Below are positions 54,669 to 61,713 of a DNA stretch of 64,000 nucleotides, piece after piece (positions within the stretch are counted from its first letter, which is position 1; each line of letters starts with the position of its first letter). Under the pieces are notes generated by a model, which had not been told where the DNA came from, ran no database searches, and saw only the letters and a program-made list of their open reading frames with translations. This stretch comes from Nocardia sp. NBC_00403 (lineage in GTDB: Bacteria > Actinomycetota > Actinomycetes > Mycobacteriales > Mycobacteriaceae), in NCBI RefSeq assembly GCF_036046055.1, contig NZ_CP107939.1, forward strand, positions 3,534,001 to 3,598,000. The letters are read 5' to 3'. A program made the position numbers and the translations under genes.

Positions 54669-56381
54669 ATGGCTGCACCGATCATCGGTATCGCCCCCAA
54701 CCGGGAAACCGCCGCCGACCGACGCGCGATGCCCGACATCAACGACATCGCCGAATCAGCCGCCGAAAAAGAAGGCGTGTGCGCTCGGGTCGTGCCGATG
54801 CGGGCGTTCGATCCGATCACCTCCCGCACCTCTTATGTCGGCGCCCCCTGCAAGTCCACGAACGCCACGACCTGTCCGGCCTGCGCGAAAGCCAACCGGT
54901 ATCTGCGCATGACCCAGCTGCGCGAAGGCTGGTGCACCGAACACGAACCCGTCGACACCACAACCGAACCGACCCAAGCCCAGCAAGACGTATTAGCCGG
55001 TCGCGCAATGTTTTTCACCGACTATCACGATGCTCGCCGCGACGGTGATGACGAACTCGCCGATGCGATCAAAGCGTTGGTGGCCGATATGGATGTCGAG
55101 CTGCGTGCACTCGGTGTCCGGGGCAAGCTCCCACCGCTGGACGCCAAGCCCCGCCGTAAAGCGAAGTCCACGCGCCGCCGTGACGACGTGCCGGACCTGC
55201 CACGCAAGAAGGTCAACAAGGCCCTGACCGTGGGCGCCGCGTACGCGGACGGTAAGTATCGGCCCTCGACGTTCTTCACTATCACCCTGGACTCGTACGG
55301 GCACATCAACAAGGTCCGCGACCCCAAGACCGGGAAGATGGTCTCCGATGGTTCCCCGCGTGACCCGGAGTCCTACGACTACACCCGTCAGGCCCGCGAC
55401 ACCATCCACTTCGCCCGGTTGTTCGACCGGTTCATGCAGAACCTGCGCCGGGCGGTCGGCTGGAACGTCCAATACTTCGCGACCGTGGAACCACAGAAAC
55501 GTGGTGCCCCGCACCTGCATATCGCTATCCGGGGTTCGATCCCCTCGCAGTTGCTGTATCAGGTCACCGCGGCGACTTACGTCAACATTTGGTGGCCGCA
55601 CTTCGACAAGCCCGTGTACAGCGATGCGAATATGCCGCAGTGGGACTACAAGGCCGGCACTTTCACCGACCCCCGCACCCACAAGCCGCTCACCTATTGG
55701 GATGACGCGCTGGAAACGATGGATTCGGTCGGTGACCTCGAACCGGCCCACACGCTGAAGTTCGGTGGTCAGTCCAAGGCGGTGCAGATCCTCGGCGGCA
55801 CGGAAGAGATGGACATCAAGGTCCGGTATCTGACCAAATACCTGACCAAGTCCATCGGGGAAGTCCTGGAGACCGACTCGACTCGCGTTGCGGTGCATTA
55901 CGACCGGCTCCACGCCGAGCTGCAGCAGACTCCGTGCTCGCCTCGGTGTGGTGTGTGGTTGCGCTACGGCATCGTCCCGAAAGGCGCCACCGAGAAGACC
56001 CAGCCGGGCAAGTGCAAAGGCCGTGCGCACCGCCGCGACACCCTCGGCCTGCCCGGTCGACGTTGCTTGAACTCGGGCAAGTGGTCGGGCAAAACGATTC
56101 CCGATCACAAAGCTGATCGCCTCGACTTCGTCCGCCAGCAACTCGCCGCTGTCGGCATCTACCCGCCGGATACCTCGCATCTGCGGATCACACCGGTTGG
56201 GCCTGGCGACAAGGACGCGCCACCGCGGTCGCATCTGGTCATGGCGCTGGTGGCTGCCCGGATCAACCAACGCGCCGACTACACCAAAGCGCGGCTCGCC
56301 AGGACCGAGGGGCCACCAGGAGATACCTGGGGAACCGTTGTGTCGCAAGAGTTTTCGACTGTTCAGCAATCAGCAGCATAG
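54669..56381 (+). CDS. Rolling-circle replication initiator (RepSA-like)
   Basis: 570 residues from ATG 54669. HUH motif in GAPHLHIAIRGSI (His-Leu-His near residues 281-283) and the catalytic Tyr region VRYLTKYLTKSIGE near 385. Upstream FFTITLDSYGHINKVRDPKT and FMQNLRRAVGWNVQYFATVE are conserved in actinomycete Rep proteins; cysteine pairs (CPACAKANRY, CSPRCGVWLRYG) suggest zinc binding. It nicks the origin and starts rolling-circle copying of the excised circle. It sits next to xis-int, as in pSAM2. Confidence 0.9.
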   Translation: MAAPIIGIAPNRETAADRRAMPDINDIAESAAEKEGVCARVVPMRAFDPITSRTSYVGAPCKSTNATTCPACAKANRYLRMTQLREGWCTEHEPVDTTTEPTQAQQDVLAGRAMFFTDYHDARRDGDDELADAIKALVADMDVELRALGVRGKLPPLDAKPRRKAKSTRRRDDVPDLPRKKVNKALTVGAAYADGKYRPSTFFTITLDSYGHINKVRDPKTGKMVSDGSPRDPESYDYTRQARDTIHFARLFDRFMQNLRRAVGWNVQYFATVEPQKRGAPHLHIAIRGSIPSQLLYQVTAATYVNIWWPHFDKPVYSDANMPQWDYKAGTFTDPRTHKPLTYWDDALETMDSVGDLEPAHTLKFGGQSKAVQILGGTEEMDIKVRYLTKYLTKSIGEVLETDSTRVAVHYDRLHAELQQTPCSPRCGVWLRYGIVPKGATEKTQPGKCKGRAHRRDTLGLPGRRCLNSGKWSGKTIPDHKADRLDFVRQQLAAVGIYPPDTSHLRITPVGPGDKDAPPRSHLVMALVAARINQRADYTKARLARTEGPPGDTWGTVVSQEFSTVQQSAA

Positions 56382-56395
56382 GAAGGTATCCAGCG

Positions 56396-56605
56396 ATGAT
56401 CGAGAATGACGTGTTCCTCCGGGCCAAGCAGTGTGAGGAACTGACCGGGATTCCAGAAGCAACGTGGCGGTGGTGGGCGCACGTCGGCCGTGGCCCGGAA
56501 TCGTTCAAGCTGGGTCCGCGTCGACGGGTCTGGCGAAAGTCCGTCGTGCTGGCCTGGATCGCCGAACAGGAGCAGGCCACCGGTAGCAACCCGGCAGCGG
56601 CATAG
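56396..56605 (+). CDS. xis: Excisionase (Xis), winged-helix/MerR-like
   Basis: 69 residues from ATG 56396. The helix-turn-helix reads FLRAKQCEELTGIPEATWRW, then GRGPESFKLGPRRRVWRKSV, VLAWIAEQEQ. This is the usual small DNA-bending protein of actinomycete integrative elements, which helps Int to excise the element. Its stop TAG shares a base with the int GTG start, so int is coupled to it. It is 14 bases after the rep stop. Confidence 0.85.
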   Translation: MIENDVFLRAKQCEELTGIPEATWRWWAHVGRGPESFKLGPRRRVWRKSVVLAWIAEQEQATGSNPAAA

Positions 56606-57783
56606 TGGCTACTCGACGTAATCGCCGCTCCGGTATCGAAGACCTCTGGACCAAGGAGAAACGTCTACCGGATGGCTCGATGCAGCGAGTGCCTTCCGCG
56701 ATCCATGGCAAGTGGAAGCGTTGGCGTGCGAGGTATGTGGATGACACCGGTCAGGAGCATTCGAAGACCTTCGCCCGCAAGACTGATGCAAAGACATGGC
56801 TGAATGGTCAGATGTCCTCGCTGGTGCAGGGCACGCACGTTGCGCCGAAGGACATGCGGCGCACGGTTTCGGAATGGTGTGAGGAGTGGCTCCGCGGCTA
56901 CGCCAACAACCGGGACGGAACTGTGCGCCAGGCCCGCGTCCACATTGCCCAGATCAACGCGGAGTTCGGTGGTGTGCAGCTGGCAGCCATCCGGCCGTCC
57001 GCAATCAAGACGTGGACGGCCAAGCTCAAGGCCCGCGGTCACGAGCCCAGCTATATCTACGCGTTGCACGGTCGGCTGTCTCAGATCCTCAGTGATGCTG
57101 TGCTGGACGGCATCCTGGCGCGCAATCCGTGCTCGAAACGGACGACTCCGCCGATGGGCAAGCAGAAGGTCTATTGCGCTACCACCGAACAGGTTTGGGC
57201 GCTCCACGACCTGATGCCAGCGCATTTGCGGCCCGCGATCCTGCTCGGGGCTTTCGCTGGACTCCGCATCTCCGAAGCGTGCGGACTGCGGGTGCTGGAT
57301 GTTGATTTCGTGCGGGGTGTCGTCCACCCGAAACAACAGTGGCCCGCCAGGGAGCTGAAGACGGATGGCTCCGAAGCTCCTATCCCGATACCGCGTGAAC
57401 TCGCTCTTTTGCTGTCGTCAGCTGTTCAGCAACGTCCGGGGGAGCGTGTACTCACCGATGACGACGGCAAGTCGGTCCCGCCCTGGCAGATCGATCGTGC
57501 GCTACGGGCGGTGCGCGGGGATGTAGTCGGCCTTCCCGAGGAGTTCGGGTTTCAGGACCTGCGTCACTACCTGGCGTCGCTGCTGATTGCGAACGGGGCG
57601 AACATCAAGGTGGTTCAGGCCAGAATGCGGCACGCGACGGCGAAGACGACTCTCGACACGTACGGGCATCTGTGGCCGGATACGGACGAGTCCACCCGCC
57701 GCGTGATCTCGTCTGTGATCACGGAACGGATGGACTCGATGCCGTCTACTGCGTATGAACTGCGTACGAAACGGGCCAAGTAG
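56605..57783 (+). CDS. int: Tyrosine-recombinase integrase of the element
   Basis: 392 residues from GTG 56605. An arm-type N-terminal domain (KWKRWRARYVDDTGQEHSKT) and SAM-like core-binding domain (GYANNRDGTVRQARVHIAQI) precede the catalytic domain. Catalytic residues: Arg in GAFAGLRISEACGL near 220, Arg-His in QDLRHYLASLLIANG near 320, His in RMRHATAKTTLD near 342, Tyr in TYGHLWPDTD at 353. The usual box-II His-x-x-Arg His is Gln here (QDLRH), common in this group. It recombines attP with the 3' end of glnA1. Ends 13 bases from the attR core. Confidence 0.95.
   Translation: MATRRNRRSGIEDLWTKEKRLPDGSMQRVPSAIHGKWKRWRARYVDDTGQEHSKTFARKTDAKTWLNGQMSSLVQGTHVAPKDMRRTVSEWCEEWLRGYANNRDGTVRQARVHIAQINAEFGGVQLAAIRPSAIKTWTAKLKARGHEPSYIYALHGRLSQILSDAVLDGILARNPCSKRTTPPMGKQKVYCATTEQVWALHDLMPAHLRPAILLGAFAGLRISEACGLRVLDVDFVRGVVHPKQQWPARELKTDGSEAPIPIPRELALLLSSAVQQRPGERVLTDDDGKSVPPWQIDRALRAVRGDVVGLPEEFGFQDLRHYLASLLIANGANIKVVQARMRHATAKTTLDTYGHLWPDTDESTRRVISSVITERMDSMPSTAYELRTKRAK
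57749..57766 (+). repeat. 18-bp copy of a probable integrase arm site, right side
   Basis: CTGCGTATGAACTGCGTA inside the last codons of int, 30 bases before the attR core. See the left copy at 46870-46887. Confidence 0.55.
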
Positions 57784-57796
57784 GCCTATTCGTGCA

Positions 57797-57826
57797 GGTC
57801 AGGCTTACACGTCGAAGTAGAGCTCG
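57797..57826. repeat. attR, 30-bp direct repeat copy at the glnA1 3' end
   Basis: Identical to 46734-46763. Bases 57805-57826 are the last codons and stop of glnA1, so the element restores an intact gene on integration. It begins 13 bases after the integrase stop. Confidence 0.9.
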
Positions 57827-59241
57827 AACTCGTACGGGTGCGGGCGGAGGTTCACCGGGGCGATTTCCTGCTCGCGCTTGATGGAGATCCAGGTCTCGAT
57901 CAGGTCCTCGGTGAAGACGTTGCCTTCGGTGAGGTAGTCGTGGTCCTGCTCGAGCTTGTCGATGACCGACGCCAGGCTGGTGGGGGCCTGGGGGATGTTC
58001 TTGGCCTCCTCCGGCGGGAGCTCGTAGAGGTCCTTGTCGACCGGGGCCATCGGCTCGAGCTTGCGCTTGATGCCGTCCAGGCCCGCCATCATCATGGCGG
58101 CGAAGGCCAGGTACGGGTTGCCCGAGGAGTCCGGCGCGCGGAACTCGATGCGCTTGGCCTTCGGGTTGTTGCCGGTGACCGGGATACGCACGGCAGCCGA
58201 GCGGTTGCGCTGCGAGTACACCAGGTTGATGGGGGCCTCGTAGCCGGGAACCAGACGGTGGTAGGAGTTCACGGTCGGGTTGGTGAACGCCAGCAACGAC
58301 GGGGCATGGTGCAGGATGCCCCCGATGTAGTGACGCGCCAGATCCGACAGACCCGCGTAACCGGCCTCGTCGTGGAACAGCGGCTTGCCGTCCTTCCACA
58401 GCGACTGGTGCACGTGCATGCCCGAGCCGTTGTCACCGAAGAGCGGCTTCGGCATGAAGGTGACGGTCTTGCCTTCCTGCCATGCGGTGTTCTTCACGAT
58501 GTACTTGAACAGCTGCAGGTCGTCGGCGGCCGAAAGCAGGGTGCCGAACTTGTAGTTGATCTCGGCCTGACCGGCGGTGCCGACCTCGTGGTGGCCGCGC
58601 TCCAGCTCGAAGCCCGCTTCCTGCAGGTTGGTCGAGATCTTGTCGCGCAGGTCGACGTAGTGGTCGTACGGAGCGACCGGGAAGTAACCGCCCTTGTTGC
58701 GAACCTTGTAACCGCGGTTGCGGGTGCCGTCCGGGTTGAACTCCGCGCCGGTGTTCCACGAACCCGAGATCGAGTCGATCTCGTAGAACGCGCCGTTCAT
58801 CCCCGATTCGTAGCGCACCGAGTCGAAGATATAGAACTCCGCCTCGGCGCCGAAGTAGGCGGTGTCGGCGATACCGGTCGAACGCAGGTACTCCTCGGCC
58901 TTGCGCGCGATGTTGCGCGGGTCGCGGCTGTAGGCCTCGCGGGTGAACGGGTCGTGCACGAAGAAGTTGAGGTTCAGGGTCTTCGCGGCGCGGAACGGGT
59001 CCAGTCGCGCGGTGCTGAAGTCGGGGAGTAGGAGCATGTCCGACTCGTCGATCGACTGGAAGCCACGGACGGAGGAGCCGTCGAACGCGAGCCCTTCCTC
59101 TGCGAGGTCGGTGGTGAACGCCTTCGCGGGAATCGAGAAGTGCTGTTGTACACCAGGAAGATCGCTGAAGCGGATGTCGACATACTCGACTTCCTCGTCA
59201 GCGAGGAATTTGATGACCTCGTCGGCCGTGCTGAACGTCAC
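57805..59241 (-). CDS. glnA: Glutamine synthetase type I, GlnA1
   Basis: 478 residues. Motifs: [93 protein letters not shown]. Tyr406 in [14 protein letters not shown] is the adenylylation site for GlnE. It makes glutamine from glutamate, ammonia and ATP and is the main enzyme under high demand. Regulated through a full GlnR operator upstream. The last 22 coding bases form the attR core, yet the reading frame and end (YEFELYFDV) are intact, so insertion did not damage it. Confidence 0.98.
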   Translation of the reverse strand: MTFSTADEVIKFLADEEVEYVDIRFSDLPGVQQHFSIPAKAFTTDLAEEGLAFDGSSVRGFQSIDESDMLLLPDFSTARLDPFRAAKTLNLNFFVHDPFTREAYSRDPRNIARKAEEYLRSTGIADTAYFGAEAEFYIFDSVRYESGMNGAFYEIDSISGSWNTGAEFNPDGTRNRGYKVRNKGGYFPVAPYDHYVDLRDKISTNLQEAGFELERGHHEVGTAGQAEINYKFGTLLSAADDLQLFKYIVKNTAWQEGKTVTFMPKPLFGDNGSGMHVHQSLWKDGKPLFHDEAGYAGLSDLARHYIGGILHHAPSLLAFTNPTVNSYHRLVPGYEAPINLVYSQRNRSAAVRIPVTGNNPKAKRIEFRAPDSSGNPYLAFAAMMMAGLDGIKRKLEPMAPVDKDLYELPPEEAKNIPQAPTSLASVIDKLEQDHDYLTEGNVFTEDLIETWISIKREQEIAPVNLRPHPYEFELYFDV

Positions 59242-59317
59242 TTGTACTCCTTACGGATCGGTTCCCAGCCCGTGTCGATTGCATGGGTTCGTCGCGACCA
59301 GACGCTATGGATGCGGT

Positions 59318-59355
59318 GTTTCCCGGCAGTCAAGGCTGTGTTTCGCCAGTGTTAC
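59318..59355 (-). promoter_or_regulatory. Tandem GlnR operator upstream of glnA1
   Basis: On the minus strand: GTAAC-n6-GAAAC-n6-TTGAC-n6-GAAAC, with each spacer exactly six bases. This fits the actinobacterial GlnR consensus (gTnAC-n6-GaAAC-n6-gTnAC-n6-GaAAC) in all four half-sites. It lies 77-114 bases before the glnA1 start, as expected for activation under nitrogen limitation. Confidence 0.85.
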
Positions 59356-59492
59356 ACGTGCGGCTGGCCGGGTGGCGCTGACCACCCGGGCTCGAACAGC
59401 ATGGTAATCCTCCCATCCCTGGCAACACCCACCGACCTGAACTCTGCTTATGCGGTGCCAGACGGCCGGTTGGGCGCGCTTATTGTGGGGGT

Positions 59493-59948
59493 ATGGCACG
59501 CAGCACCGGATCATGGCTCTCGGGACCCCCGACGGACCCGGATGACCCGGAAACCCCTGAGTTCCCCGGTCAGTACCTCGGTCTGCCGCAGTCGGGTCCC
59601 GGGTCGTTGCCCGGCATTGGACGCCGGATCGCCGCGCTGTTCGTGGACTGGATGATCGCGGTCGGGATCTCGCTGTTGATCGTGCGCGGCGGCTCGGCCT
59701 CCAGCTCGACCCTGCTGATCTGGTTCGTGATCGGTGTGGGTGCGGTCACGTTGTTCGGTTACACACCGGGGCAGTACTTCCTTCGGCTGCGGGTGATCCG
59801 GGTCGATGCGCCGGTAGGTGTCGGTTTCGTGCGTGCGCTGGCTCGGCAGGCGCTGCTGGTATTCGTGGTGCCCGCGCTGTTCACCGATGCCGACGGTCGC
59901 GGCATGCACGACCGGGCCACCGGGACCGCGGTCGCCCGCGCGCGCTGA
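59493..59948 (+). CDS. RDD-family membrane protein
   Basis: 151 residues. RDD signature: Gly-Ile-Gly-Arg-Arg-Ile-Ala (PGIGRRIAALFVDWMIAVGI), second segment STLLIWFVIGVGAVTLFGYT, PGQYFLRLRVIRVDAPVGVG, ARQALLVFVVPALFTDADGR, GMHDRATGTAVARAR. Three membrane helices. Role unknown, possibly transport. It is divergent from glnA1 (251 bases between), the same neighbour as in M. tuberculosis. Confidence 0.88.
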   Translation: MARSTGSWLSGPPTDPDDPETPEFPGQYLGLPQSGPGSLPGIGRRIAALFVDWMIAVGISLLIVRGGSASSSTLLIWFVIGVGAVTLFGYTPGQYFLRLRVIRVDAPVGVGFVRALARQALLVFVVPALFTDADGRGMHDRATGTAVARAR

Positions 59949-60088
59949 CGCGGCGTCACGTTACGGCCCAAACGCGGGTTCGAGACCGTCCGACCGCGAG
60001 GCGATCGAGAGGCTGCATCATTCGCTGTGGACTGCAGATGTCCGAAAACGGCCGGGCAATGGCGACCCCGCGTCGGTAGGCTCTGCGG

Positions 60089-60469
60089 GTGTCATTGAAT
60101 CCGGCGTTGCTCGCCGTTCGCTTACTCCTCGAACTCACCGCAATCGCTTCCTTCGGGGTGTACGGCTGGCGGGTCTTCGAATCGCCCTGGCGGTTCATCC
60201 TGGTGGTGGCGCTGCCGATCGTGGCCGCCGCGCTGTGGGGCACGTTCGCCGTTCCTGGTGACCCGAGCCGAAGCGGTGCGGCGCCGGTCGCGGTGGCCGG
60301 TCCGGTCCGCCTCGCGGTCGAGGTTGGCGTGCTGTTCGGCGGAGCCGCCCTCCTGTGGGCCGCGGGGCTGCCGCGGTGGGCACTGGTGTCGGGGGCGGCG
60401 CTCGTGGTCTATCACCTGCTCGCCTACGACCGGATCACTTGGCTGCTCACCAGGGAAAAGTCGGCGTAA
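60089..60469 (+). CDS. YrdB-family (DUF2568) membrane protein
   Basis: 126 residues from GTG 60089. Four hydrophobic segments: LLAVRLLLELTAIASFGVYG, FILVVALPIVAAALWGTFAV, VRLAVEVGVLFGGAALLWAA, WALVSGAALVVYHLLAYDRI. The WGTFAVPGDPSRSG motif between helices 2 and 3 is the mark of DUF2568/YrdB. Function unknown. It ends at a bidirectional terminator, convergent with the DUF4191 gene. Confidence 0.85.
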   Translation: MSLNPALLAVRLLLELTAIASFGVYGWRVFESPWRFILVVALPIVAAALWGTFAVPGDPSRSGAAPVAVAGPVRLAVEVGVLFGGAALLWAAGLPRWALVSGAALVVYHLLAYDRITWLLTREKSA

Positions 60470-60485
60470 CGGCACCGAACAACCG

Positions 60486-60521
60486 AAGGCCCGCGTCCGG
60501 ATTCCCGGGACGCGGGCCTTT
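60486..60521. terminator. Bidirectional terminator between convergent genes
   Basis: Stem AAGGCCCGCGTCC / GGACGCGGGCCTT with a 9-base loop, flanked by T on the right and A on the left. It serves both the YrdB-like gene and the convergent DUF4191 gene. Confidence 0.85.
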
Positions 60522-60542
60522 CGAAATTCTTACCGCGCTTGG

Positions 60543-61286
60543 TCAGCGCCTGCGGATGCTGCGCTGCACGCCGCGCATCTTGGCGCCCGCGGGCATCGGG
60601 CCCTTCGGCAGAGCCGGGCCGCTGCGCGCGTTGAGGGCGCTGAGCCTGCCCTCGATGAGGTCCATGCGCTTGACGTCGATATTGCGGGGCAGCTTGGTGA
60701 GGTGGCGCTGCAGCTCCTTCAGCGATACCTGGCCCTCGTCGTTACCGATGATGATGTCGTAGATCGGGGTGTCGCCGATGAGTCGCGCGGTGCGCTTCTT
60801 CTCCTGCGCAATCAGCGATTTCAACCGCTGCGGGGAACCCTCGCCGATCAGGATCACCCCGGGCAGGCCGATCACCCGGTGCACGGCGTCCAGCTGGGTG
60901 GTCGCCGCGATGCCGTTGCTGACCCGCCACTTGCCCTGCAGGTTCTCCAGCACCCACGCCCCGGCGCCCGCCTGGCCCTCGGCCTTGGCGTAGACGTTCT
61001 TCTGTACGCGCCGCCCGAAGATGATGAACGCCACGAGCACACCGAGCAGCAGGCCGAGCGGCAGCAGGAACCACTGCAATCCGAAGATCAGGCCGACCAC
61101 CACGAATACGGCCGTGATGCCGACCACGGCGCCGATCATCAAGGGCAGCAGCAGCTTGTCTTCCTTGCGCTGCATCTGGAACGCCTGCCACAACTGCTGG
61201 CGGCGTTCTTTCGACTGCTGCTTGCGCGCCGCTTTCGCCGCGGCCTTCGCTTCCTTCGACGGGGTGCCGCCCTTGCCTACTGCCAT
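60543..61286 (-). CDS. DUF4191-family membrane protein
   Basis: 247 residues from ATG 61286 (MAVGKGGTPSKEAKAAAKAA). A basic Lys/Ala-rich start is followed by two membrane helices (LLLPLMIGAVVGITAVFVVV, LQWFLLPLGLLLGVLVAFII) and a cytosolic domain: AWVLENLQGKWRVSNGIAAT, HRVIGLPGVILIGEGSPQRL, YDIIIGNDEGQVSLKELQRH. Matches the DUF4191 proteins found near glnA1 and lipA in mycobacteria. Function unknown. In mycobacteria lipA lies beside it; here a different gene follows, so synteny breaks. Confidence 0.88.
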   Translation of the reverse strand: MAVGKGGTPSKEAKAAAKAARKQQSKERRQQLWQAFQMQRKEDKLLLPLMIGAVVGITAVFVVVGLIFGLQWFLLPLGLLLGVLVAFIIFGRRVQKNVYAKAEGQAGAGAWVLENLQGKWRVSNGIAATTQLDAVHRVIGLPGVILIGEGSPQRLKSLIAQEKKRTARLIGDTPIYDIIIGNDEGQVSLKELQRHLTKLPRNIDVKRMDLIEGRLSALNARSGPALPKGPMPAGAKMRGVQRSIRRR

Positions 61287-61713
61287 GTCTCTCAGGATAG
61301 TGGCTGCGTATAGCCCGGTCGGCGGCGGGACGGGCGTGGTTCGAGTGATCGCGATGCGGCCTGCTCGCCGATACGAGATGATCGCGATCACACACGCTCG
61401 ACCACCAGGCCTTGCTCGTGCGGTACGGCGACGCACACGGTAGCGCCTTCGCTACCGTGGCCGCGGCGGCCACCGAGGCGCGGATCGGGCGAACAGTCCA
61501 CCGGGTTCGAATGCGATACACGAGGGTCGTTCCAGATCCGCGCCTGAACGGCGACGGACAGGCAGTGATCGAATTCGTCCGACGCGCTGGCCTATGACCG
61601 CCCTTGTGCCGCCAATGCCCTGCTCTTGCAGTGCCTTTCGGATTTCCAACTGGCCCTCGCATCGAATATCTTTGAGCGGTCGATAGCGTGGACGCGATGA
61701 AGGGTGGCCGTCG
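61287..61713. other. Intergenic region with a perfect stem-loop
   Basis: About 430 bases between divergent genes. It includes a perfect 10-bp stem CACGGTAGCG / CGCTACCGTG (61436-61445 and 61450-61459) with a CCTT loop, without a T tract. Otherwise I see no gene. The promoter of the gene at 61714 is expected here. Confidence 0.5.

Larger units (their letters stand above)
46734..57826. mobile_element. AICE (pSAM2-like integrative conjugative element) integrated in the 3' end of glnA1
   Basis: About 11.06 kb between two perfect 30-bp direct repeats. It holds an integrase and excisionase next to the right att, a rolling-circle initiator, an FtsK/TraB-type translocase, a DUF2637 membrane protein, GntR and XRE regulators and several small genes. 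The layout int-xis-rep-tra matches actinomycete integrative and conjugative elements that move as double-stranded DNA through one FtsK-like pump. All genes look open and intact, so it may still be mobile. Confidence 0.9.

Noticed and set aside
54993..56369. A 458-codon minus-strand frame inside the rep gene
   Set aside because: Shadow of the initiator gene, which has clear HUH and Tyr motifs; no ribosome site.
57784..57804. tRNA gene as integration target
   Set aside because: No tRNA-like cloverleaf at either att copy; the repeat is the coding end of glnA1.
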